The translations under genes and the position numbers were made by a program. The notes under the pieces are model-generated. The model saw only the letters and a program-made list of their open reading frames with translations, had not been told where the DNA came from and searched no databases. A stretch of DNA of 5,555 bases from positions 1-5,555 of the forward strand of contig JASMFO010000027.1 in assembly GCA_030751755.1 (NCBI GenBank), written 5' to 3'. Each line of letters starts with the position of its first letter. Within the stretch, counting starts at the first letter, position 1. The DNA comes from Candidatus Woesearchaeota archaeon (GTDB lineage: Archaea > Nanobdellota > Nanobdellia > Woesearchaeales > GW2011-AR4). Positions 1-5,555 of the stretch are shown here, piece by piece.

Positions 1-1190
1 GCGCCATGAGCTGTGCTTCCAAATGAAATCTCTTCAGCTTTTTTTGTTCCAACCATTAGATAAGAAGCAGTTCCCATGCTTCCAGGAATAATAACTGGCT
101 GTCCTATATTCCTGTAAACCTCTGGTACTTCAACACGTCCAGGGCCAAAGCTTCTAGTAGCGCCTTTTCTATGAACACAAACTTCTTTCTTTTGACCATC
201 AATTTCATGCTTTTCAAATTTTGCTAAATTGTGGCAAACATCATAAACCTGATTCATTCCTTCAGAGCTTCCAAAAACTTTTTTGAAAACATCCCTTGTC
301 CAGTGCGTGATCATCTGCCTGTTGACAAATGCAAAATTTACAGCAGCACACATTGCATTGTAATATTTCTGGCCTAGTTCTGAGCTTATTGGAGCGTTTA
401 TTAACTCTCTATCTGGCAAACCCTGAGTACCATATTTATCTTCCATTTTTTTGATATAATCAGAAGCAACCTGATGTCCTAGTCCTCTACTGCCGCAATG
501 AATCATAACCATAATCTGCCCTGCTTCATCGATACCAAAACTTTTTGCAATTTCCTTATCAAAAATCTGGTCAACTTTCTGCATTTCAAGAAAATGGTTT
601 CCAGCTCCTAAAGTTCCTAATTGGGGTATGCCACGTTGCAGGGCCCTTTCAGAAACTGCATTTGTATCGGCTTTCATGTTTCCATATTCTTCTGTTTTCT
701 GCAGGTCATCAGCAGTTCCATAACCCTGTTCAACTGCCCATTTTGCCCCTTTGCTTAAAACTTCCATTAAAACATCTTTAGTAACTTTTGTAATTCCACC
801 TTTGCCTACTCCGGCAGGAACTTCTTTGTGAATTTCATCTAAGAACTGTTTTCTTTTTGATAAGGCATCATCTGCCTTTAGGTCGGTCCTTAGTAACCTT
901 ACACCACAATTAATATCATAACCAACACCCCCTGGAGAAATAATGCCTTCATCCATGTCAAATGCTGCAACTCCGCCTATACTAAATCCATATCCCTGAT
1001 GTGCATCAGGCATAGCATAGGAAGCTTTTTGTATTCCCTTAAGACACGCAACATTTTTTGCTTGCTCTAGTGTTTTGTCCTGCTTTATTTTTTCCAAGAG
1101 TTTCTCAGAAGCATAGATTATAGTAGGCACTTTCATAGAATCTTGTTTATCTATCTGCCATGTAAATTCGTTTATTTTCTTAAGTTCCAT
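1..1190 (-). CDS. rtcB: RNA-splicing ligase RtcB (3' end missing at window edge)
   Basis: RtcB is the Mn2+- and GTP-dependent ligase that joins RNA 2',3'-cyclic phosphate or 3'-phosphate ends to 5'-hydroxyl ends. In archaea it seals tRNA exons after the splicing endonuclease cuts. I translated 396 complete codons from the ATG at 1188-1190. Family signatures appear in order: MPDAHQGYGFSIGG (60-73), SPGGVGYDINCGVR (85-98), GAGNHFLE (196-202), MIHCGSRGLGHQ (229-240), VCHNLAKFEKHE (318-329), HRKGATRSFGPG (340-351), PGSMGTASY (369-377) and STAHG (392-396). The metal and nucleotide residues known from Pyrococcus horikoshii RtcB are all present: D92, C95, N198, H199, H231, H320 and the guanylylated H395. 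The family is about 480 residues, so roughly the last 85 lie outside the window. No intein interrupts the visible part. It is the third gene after archease and the small protein, 35 bases downstream of the latter. A GAAGG sequence lies about 20 bases before the ATG, too far for a normal ribosome site. Confidence 0.97.
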   Translation of the reverse strand, partial: MELKKINEFTWQIDKQDSMKVPTIIYASEKLLEKIKQDKTLEQAKNVACLKGIQKASYAMPDAHQGYGFSIGGVAAFDMDEGIISPGGVGYDINCGVRLLRTDLKADDALSKRKQFLDEIHKEVPAGVGKGGITKVTKDVLMEVLSKGAKWAVEQGYGTADDLQKTEEYGNMKADTNAVSERALQRGIPQLGTLGAGNHFLEMQKVDQIFDKEIAKSFGIDEAGQIMVMIHCGSRGLGHQVASDYIKKMEDKYGTQGLPDRELINAPISSELGQKYYNAMCAAVNFAFVNRQMITHWTRDVFKKVFGSSEGMNQVYDVCHNLAKFEKHEIDGQKKEVCVHRKGATRSFGPGRVEVPEVYRNIGQPVIIPGSMGTASYLMVGTKKAEEISFGSTAHG

Positions 1191-1225
1191 TTTCAAATAA
1201 AAGAATTTTTCCTTCTTTAAATAAC

Positions 1226-1501
1226 TTACTTATCAATAGGACTAAATTCAACCAAATAAAACTCTTTTTTTTCTTTTATTTCCTTAATTTTAACTTTATT
1301 ATTACATTCAACAACAAAATCATCAAAATAATCATTTACGCAACAAGTATGTCTGAAATGTCCTGAGAATTTTATTATCGATTTATTATCTTTAAAACTG
1401 ATTAATTCTGCAACTGCTTCTGGCTTTCTGTATCTGTTATAATTATTAATAGCCTCAGTTATTATTCTGTTATTATTAGAATTTGCCATTTTATTTTTCA
1501 T
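1226..1501 (-). CDS. Uncharacterised 91-residue Cys/His/Asp-rich protein between archease and rtcB
   Basis: I do not recognise this family. From the ATG at 1499-1501 it encodes 91 residues, soluble, with no signal peptide or membrane segment. An Asn-rich start leads into a probable helix (ITEAINNYNRYRKPEAVAEL, 14-33), then alternating strand-like stretches: SIIKFSG (41-47), VKIKEIKE (70-77) and FYLVEF (81-86). The centre has a compact potential metal or redox site, H48, H51, C53 and C54, followed by NDYFDDF (56-62) and C66. It sits 13 bases after the archease stop and 35 bases before rtcB on the same strand, so co-transcription and a link to RNA ligation are reasonable inferences, not demonstrated. 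Start choice is uncertain. A second ATG at 1487-1489 would give 87 residues. A TTG at 1529-1531 would give 101 residues and add a CWICDC segment, but it overlaps the archease end. None has a clear ribosome site. The ordered codon use and operon position argue for a real gene. Confidence 0.75.
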   Translation of the reverse strand: MKNKMANSNNNRIITEAINNYNRYRKPEAVAELISFKDNKSIIKFSGHFRHTCCVNDYFDDFVVECNNKVKIKEIKEKKEFYLVEFSPIDK

Positions 1502-1514
1502 CTTAGACGTACAA

Positions 1515-1934
1515 TCACAAATCCAGCACAACCTGCACCATTACTTTATCATTTTCTTTTATTTCCATTTCATTATACGTTACAGCCTTTATATCTCCAC
1601 TTGTTTCATAGTTATCTGCTTTATCTCCTACAACAGTAGCATTTAAACTATATTTTCCCTTCATTTTTTTTATTGATATTTTTTCAATTTTGTTTAATAA
1701 AAAGCTATTAGTATCTAATAAAAACAACAATTCTTCTAAGAAATTATACAGCAATGATTTTAAATCTGTTCCTTTAACTTTAATTTCTTTTTTAATCTTT
1801 TTCTTAATTTTTTTTGTATCTGTGATTACTGAAAACATAGCTAGAGCTGCATTACTAAAAGCCTCTCCCATATTATTTCCATAAGCCTGGAATTTGGTAT
1901 CTGCAGTGTGCTCTAAAAACTTGTATTTTTGCAT
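1515..1934 (-). CDS. Archease, RtcB-activating protein
   Basis: Archease is a small soluble partner that speeds RtcB guanylylation and allows repeated RNA ligation. The 139-residue product has the normal family length. Visible signatures are the N-terminal LEHTADT (7-13, with the conserved metal-site D12), GEAFSNAALAMFSV (23-36), the middle motif LKSLLYNFLEELLFLLD (58-74), the C-terminal DIKAVTYNEMEI (114-125), and an end at VVLDL, where D138 and the terminal carboxylate fit the known archease metal site. The usual His of the KAVTYH motif is Asn at 121, the one notable departure. Residues 41-52 form a very Lys-rich stretch encoded by A-rich DNA. It is the first gene of the leftward archease-small protein-rtcB unit. 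The ATG at 1932-1934 lies about 27 bases downstream of a TATA-like element, so the mRNA is probably leaderless. The neighbouring rtcB strongly supports the call. Confidence 0.95.
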   Translation of the reverse strand: MQKYKFLEHTADTKFQAYGNNMGEAFSNAALAMFSVITDTKKIKKKIKKEIKVKGTDLKSLLYNFLEELLFLLDTNSFLLNKIEKISIKKMKGKYSLNATVVGDKADNYETSGDIKAVTYNEMEIKENDKVMVQVVLDL

Positions 1935-1956
1935 AAAGAAATAGAAAATTTTGGTG

Positions 1957-1964
1957 TTTAAAAA
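1957..1964 (-). promoter_or_regulatory. TATA box of the archease-rtcB operon (leaderless type)
   Basis: Read on the minus strand this is TTTTTAAA, preceded by GAACC. Its centre is about 26.5 bases upstream of the archease ATG, the distance at which archaeal transcription starts downstream of a TATA box. Transcription would therefore begin at or next to the ATG, giving a leaderless mRNA, which fits the absence of a ribosome binding site. The same CTTTTTAAA string lies at the same distance before the eS1 gene. Confidence 0.6.
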
Positions 1965-1988
1965 GGTTCAGAAAACAATTATTTTTTA

Positions 1989-2016
1989 TATTTATTTTCA
2001 ATATTGAAATTAAATA
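1989..2016. repeat. 28-bp near-perfect AT-rich palindrome in the divergent intergenic region
   Basis: The two 14-base halves are complementary at 13 of 14 positions. The only mismatch is the T/T pair 1995/2010. The core TTTCAATATTGAAA (1996-2009) is a perfect palindrome. It begins 55 bases upstream of the archease ATG and 25 bases behind its TATA box, and ends 166 bases before the gyrB ATG. There is no loop, so a binding site for a dimeric regulator is more likely than an RNA hairpin. No regulator gene is in the window, and AT-rich DNA can produce palindromes by chance, though one this long is uncommon. Confidence 0.55.
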
Positions 2017-2061
2017 GCCAAAAATCACCAATAAAATCCATTTTCTCGACGGTAAAATGAA

Positions 2062-2077
2062 GCGAAACATTTAAATA
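2062..2077 (+). promoter_or_regulatory. BRE/TATA promoter candidate for gyrB
   Basis: A purine-rich BRE-like GCGAAAC (2062-2068) directly precedes ATTTAAATA (2069-2077), close to the archaeal B-recognition element plus TATA consensus. Transcription would start near 2099-2101, giving gyrB a leader of about 83 bases. That leader would contain the inverted repeat at 2110-2153. It is the best-looking promoter in the intergenic region facing gyrB. A weaker alternative lies at 2133-2139. Confidence 0.5.
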
Positions 2078-2109
2078 ATATCAACCATAATCCTTATACC
2101 GTTGTAGGC

Positions 2110-2153
2110 CTAAATCTGGCATAAATTTTTCATTTAAAACAACCAAGATTTAG
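2110..2153 (+). repeat. Inverted repeat forming a 10-bp hairpin in the presumed gyrB leader
   Basis: CTAAATCTGG (2110-2119) pairs with CC (2143-2144) and AGATTTAG (2146-2153), leaving one bulged A at 2145. The inner 8 pairs of CTAAATCT/AGATTTAG are perfect. The 23-base loop is A/T-rich and contains a TATA-like ATTTAAA. If transcription starts near 2100, the hairpin would be in the mRNA, ending 29 bases before the gyrB ATG, and could affect translation or mRNA stability. Alternatively the arms are operator half-sites around a second promoter. It is not followed by a T-run, so it is not a terminator. Confidence 0.5.
2133..2139 (+). promoter_or_regulatory. Possible second TATA element for gyrB
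   Basis: TTTAAAA sits within the loop of the inverted repeat, about 47 bases upstream of the gyrB ATG. It could start transcription near 2160-2164 with a leader of roughly 20 bases. It lacks a convincing BRE, and the A/T content makes chance matches likely, so it ranks below the element at 2062-2077. Confidence 0.25.
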
Positions 2154-2170
2154 TCAAAAAACTAAAGTAA

Positions 2171-4075
<1,905 letters not shown>

Positions 4076-4093
4076 ACAATATACTGATAAAAG

Positions 4094-4348
4094 ATGGTTT
4101 ATATAGAAATTATAGGATTTGCGGCAGGAACGTTAACAACTGTATGTCTCGTGCCTCAAGTTTTGAAGGCATGGAAAACTAAACTGACAAGAGATGTTTC
4201 ATTAGTGTGGGTTGTGACACTGACAATAGGGGTTGTTCTGTGGCTTGCATATGGGATTTTGATTAATTCTTTGCCCATTATTGTCGCGAATTTTTTTACT
4301 CTTATTTTATCACTTATAATACTATTATTAAAATTAAAATACAAATAA
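4094..4348 (+). CDS. SemiSWEET-type sugar transporter (PQ-loop, three membrane segments)
   Basis: SemiSWEETs are the smallest sugar transporters: one triple-helix bundle that works as a homodimer and moves mono- or disaccharides across the membrane by facilitated diffusion. The 84-residue product has the usual length and pattern. Membrane segments are about 4-24, 37-56 and 61-79. The first carries GTLTTVCLVPQVLKAWKTK with the PQ signature at 21-22, followed by the conserved DVSL at 34-37. The second ends in VLWLAYGIL with W50. The third starts PIIVANFFTLIL with N66. The spacing of W50 and N66 matches the substrate-pocket Trp and Asn described in bacterial SemiSWEETs. The gene starts 18 bases after gyrB with no promoter between, so it is probably co-transcribed. 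The substrate cannot be told from sequence, and no carbohydrate genes are nearby. Other PQ-loop roles cannot be excluded, but the match to the SemiSWEET layout is close. Confidence 0.9.
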   Translation: MVYIEIIGFAAGTLTTVCLVPQVLKAWKTKLTRDVSLVWVVTLTIGVVLWLAYGILINSLPIIVANFFTLILSLIILLLKLKYK

Positions 4349-4350
4349 TA

Positions 4351-4366
4351 CAAAATCTTTTTAAAT
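4351..4366 (+). promoter_or_regulatory. BRE/TATA promoter of eS1 (leaderless type)
   Basis: CAAAATC (4351-4357), a BRE-like element, is followed by TTTTTAAA (4358-4365). The TATA centre lies 27.5 bases upstream of the eS1 ATG, so transcription should begin at or next to the start codon. No ribosome site is present. This separates eS1 from gyrB-SemiSWEET despite only 40 bases between genes. The T5 run could also help end the upstream transcript, which is speculative. Confidence 0.65.
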
Positions 4367-4388
4367 CAACTGTATTTTCTCTTAAACC

Positions 4389-5168
4389 ATGGTAAAAGCA
4401 AAAGTAATCAGGAAGGAATGGTGTCCTATACTAGCTCCGAAAATATTCCAGAACACTGTTTTAGGCGAAACTTATGTGTATGAGCCGGAGCAAATGATTG
4501 GAAAAAGCATAATCCAAAATCTTATGAATCTGACAAATGATGTAAAGAGGCAGAACATTAACGTCAAATTTAAGGTTGCTAATGTCCAAAATGGCAAAGC
4601 TTTTGCAGACGTTATTGGTTATTATATGGCGCAGTCATCTATCAGAAGACTGATTAGGAGAAATATTGAGAAAATTAACATGTCCTTCTTGTGCAAGACT
4701 TCTGATAATAAAAATCTACAAATTAAGCCTCTTTTAATAGCAAGGTCAGCAACAACTGGTTCTGTCGCAACAAAAATGAGGAAGAATGCCCAGGATTTTA
4801 TTGTAAAATACATAAACTCTGTTAGTTATGATAACCTTGTTAATGATATGATAACCCATAAATTACAGGCTTTTTTAAAAAAAGACCTTAATAAGATACA
4901 TCCATTGAGAATATGTGAGATAAGGTCTATGGAAATAGTGGATTTAGAAAAAAAGAAAGAAGCCCAGAATCAGGCAAAAGCTGCTAAAAAGGAAAAACAT
5001 GCCAAAAAGGCAGAAAGCAAAGCAGCAGAGAAGAAAGAATCAAAAGCAAAAGAAGAAAAGAGCGAAGTTAAAGAGAACAAGGAAACAGTTAAAGAAAGCA
5101 AAGATACACAGAAAACAGAAGCTAAAGATACAGCAGAGAAAGAACAGAAATCAGAACAATCATCTTAA
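4389..5168 (+). CDS. rps3ae: Small-subunit ribosomal protein eS1 (S3ae) with a long charged tail
   Basis: eS1 is an archaeal and eukaryotic 30S/40S protein, absent from bacteria, located near the mRNA exit region. The core (about 1-187) matches the family: RKEWCPILAPKIF (8-20), LGETYVYEPEQMIGKSI (25-41), INVKFKVANVQNGKAFADVIGYYM (57-80), SSIRRLIRRNIEKI (83-96), IKPLLIARS (112-120) and the closing HPLRICEIRSMEIVDLE (171-187). Archaeal members are usually about 200 residues. This one is 259 because residues 188-259 form a low-complexity, probably disordered tail with, by my count, 23 Lys, 15 Glu, 2 Asp and 11 Ala and no aromatic residue. The reading frame stays open and ends in TAA without sign of a frameshift, so the tail looks genuine. 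Eukaryotic eS1 also has a C-terminal extension. The ATG at 4389 gives the family's normal N-terminus and lies at leaderless distance from its TATA box. Confidence 0.95.
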   Translation: MVKAKVIRKEWCPILAPKIFQNTVLGETYVYEPEQMIGKSIIQNLMNLTNDVKRQNINVKFKVANVQNGKAFADVIGYYMAQSSIRRLIRRNIEKINMSFLCKTSDNKNLQIKPLLIARSATTGSVATKMRKNAQDFIVKYINSVSYDNLVNDMITHKLQAFLKKDLNKIHPLRICEIRSMEIVDLEKKKEAQNQAKAAKKEKHAKKAESKAAEKKESKAKEEKSEVKENKETVKESKDTQKTEAKDTAEKEQKSEQSS

Positions 5169-5174
5169 TTTCTA

Positions 5175-5189
5175 ACAAAACATATTAAA
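5175..5189 (+). promoter_or_regulatory. BRE/TATA promoter of tRNA-Gln, possibly also serving bud32
   Basis: ACAAAAC (5175-5181) precedes ATATTAAA (5182-5189). The TATA centre is about 27 bases upstream of 5212, so transcription would begin a few bases before the mature tRNA at 5216. I see no TATA element at the proper distance before the bud32 ATG, where the DNA is occupied by the tRNA T-arm. The same promoter may therefore supply bud32. Confidence 0.5.
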
Positions 5190-5199
5190 AGTGATAGTA

Positions 5200-5208
5200 T
5201 TTTTCTTT
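5200..5208 (+). terminator. T-rich tract, possible eS1 terminator
   Basis: TTTTTCTTT lies 32 bases after the eS1 stop codon and just before the expected tRNA transcription start. Archaeal RNA polymerase ends transcription at oligo-T tracts without needing a hairpin, so this could end the eS1 mRNA. T-runs are common in this AT-rich DNA, and confidence is low. Confidence 0.3.
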
Positions 5209-5215
5209 ATTGTAT

Positions 5216-5288
5216 AGCCCCGTGGTCTAGTGGTCAATGATGCGACCCTCTGGAGGTTGCGACCCAGGTTCGAATCCTGGCGGGGCTA
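5216..5288 (+). tRNA. trnQ: tRNA-Gln (anticodon CUG)
   Basis: The full cloverleaf can be folded by hand. Acceptor AGCCCCG (5216-5222) pairs with CGGGGCT (5281-5287) at all seven positions. The D-arm spans 5225-5241 with a G-U, U-A, C-G stem and a U-U at the fourth position. Anticodon stem CGACC (5243-5247) pairs with GGTTG (5255-5259), including one G-U. The seven-base loop CTCTGGA has U33 and anticodon CUG (5250-5252), reading CAG. The variable loop has four bases. T-stem CCAGG/CCTGG (5264-5268/5276-5280) encloses TTCGAAT. Discriminator A is at 5288 and CCA is not encoded, as common in archaea. There is no intron, so it is not itself an RtcB substrate. The first pair is A1-U72. Archaea usually charge tRNA-Gln indirectly, through Glu-tRNA and the GatDE amidotransferase. 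Confidence 0.97.
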
Positions 5289-5296
5289 GTTTTAAT

Positions 5297-5555
5297 ATGA
5301 AACTAATAGCACAAGGAGCGGAATCAAAACTATTTTTAGTAGAGAATAATGTAGTTAAAGATAGATTTAGGAAGAAATATAGAATCAAAGAAATAGATGA
5401 TAGATTAAGGAAGACAAGGACAAAAAGAGAGGCAAAAGTTCTTGATAAATTACAAAAAATAAACTTTCCAGTTCCAAAATTAATAAGCAACAATGAGAAA
5501 GATACATTAGAAATAAATTATATTAAAGGAAAACTATTGAAAAATCTATTAAATA
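5297..5555 (+). CDS. bud32: KEOPS complex kinase/ATPase Bud32 (C-terminal part beyond window)
   Basis: Bud32 is a small RIO-like kinase/ATPase of the KEOPS complex. It works with Kae1, Cgi121 and Pcc1 in making t6A at position 37 of tRNAs that read ANN codons. I translated 86 codons from the ATG at 5297. Diagnostic features are the short glycine-loop region IAQGAESKLFLV (4-15), VVKDRFRKKYRIKEIDDRLR (19-38) with the ATP-binding lysine K21, TKREAKVL (42-49) with E45 as the likely partner glutamate, and the hinge-like LEINYIKGKLLKNLL (71-85). The catalytic HGD and DFG-like motifs lie outside the window. Archaeal Bud32 is about 200-220 residues, so less than half is visible. The gene begins independently, so it is not fused behind Kae1 as in Methanocaldococcus. 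It starts 8 bases after the tRNA, with no ribosome site or promoter of its own, suggesting expression from the tRNA promoter. Confidence 0.9.
   Translation, partial: MKLIAQGAESKLFLVENNVVKDRFRKKYRIKEIDDRLRKTRTKREAKVLDKLQKINFPVPKLISNNEKDTLEINYIKGKLLKNLLN

Noticed and set aside
545..781. 78-codon plus-strand reading frame
   Set aside because: It lies wholly antisense to the highly conserved rtcB coding region and shows no family signature.
1690..1884. 64-codon plus-strand reading frame with a hydrophobic stretch
   Set aside because: It is antisense to archease; the Phe/Ile/Leu-rich segment is simply the complement of its Lys-rich codons.
2039..2059. 6-bp inverted repeat CATTTT/AAAATG upstream of the gyrB promoter
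   Set aside because: Short, A/T-only apart from one pair, and expected by chance at this base composition.
1873..2070. 65-codon minus-strand reading frame over the archease start and intergenic region
   Set aside because: It overlaps archease in another frame, runs through the promoter and palindrome, has no protein-family features, and reads as random translation of AT-rich DNA.
4156..4353. 65-codon minus-strand reading frame
   Set aside because: Antisense to the SemiSWEET gene, whose PQ-loop, Trp and Asn signatures identify the true strand.
4622..4813. 63-codon minus-strand reading frame
   Set aside because: Antisense to the conserved core of eS1, with no features of its own.
5227..5493. 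88-codon minus-strand reading frame ending in PPGFEPGSQPP
   Set aside because: That ending is the well-known false translation of the antisense strand of a tRNA T-arm and anticodon arm; the rest is antisense to bud32.

Overview
The window looks archaeal and most likely comes from an AT-rich DPANN-type genome (Woesearchaeota/Nanoarchaeota-like); this placement is inference. Archaeal marks read directly from the sequence are an archease next to RtcB, ribosomal protein eS1 (S3ae), the KEOPS kinase Bud32, a tRNA without encoded CCA, and TATA/BRE-like promoters about 27 bases upstream of start codons. The DNA gyrase B subunit is of bacterial type, which is known in several archaeal groups, including DPANN.

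Left part (1-1934, minus strand): an apparent operon reads leftward as archease, then a 91-residue unrecognised protein rich in Cys, His and Asp, then RtcB. RtcB runs off the left edge just after its guanylylated histidine. RtcB is the 3'-phosphate RNA ligase that joins tRNA exons, and archease is its activating partner. The small protein between them is the least explained gene here.

Centre (1935-2182): a 248-base divergent intergenic region. It holds a leaderless-type archease promoter, a 28-bp near-perfect AT-rich palindrome, a strong BRE/TATA candidate for gyrB, and a 10-bp inverted repeat that would form a hairpin in the gyrB leader.

Right part (2183-5555, plus strand): gyrB is full length at 630 residues. 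It is followed 18 bases later by a SemiSWEET-type sugar transporter of 84 residues, and no gyrA is visible. Next come eS1 with its own leaderless-type promoter and a 72-residue Lys/Glu-rich tail, an intronless tRNA-Gln(CUG), and the start of bud32 only 8 bases after the tRNA.

Taken together, this is a housekeeping neighbourhood for RNA ligation, tRNA function and modification, translation and DNA topology. I see no CRISPR array, insertion sequence, integrase or obvious defence system. None of the seven protein starts has a convincing Shine-Dalgarno sequence, which fits leaderless translation. The most interesting unknowns are the small protein between archease and rtcB, the structured divergent promoter region, and the tRNA-bud32 arrangement.
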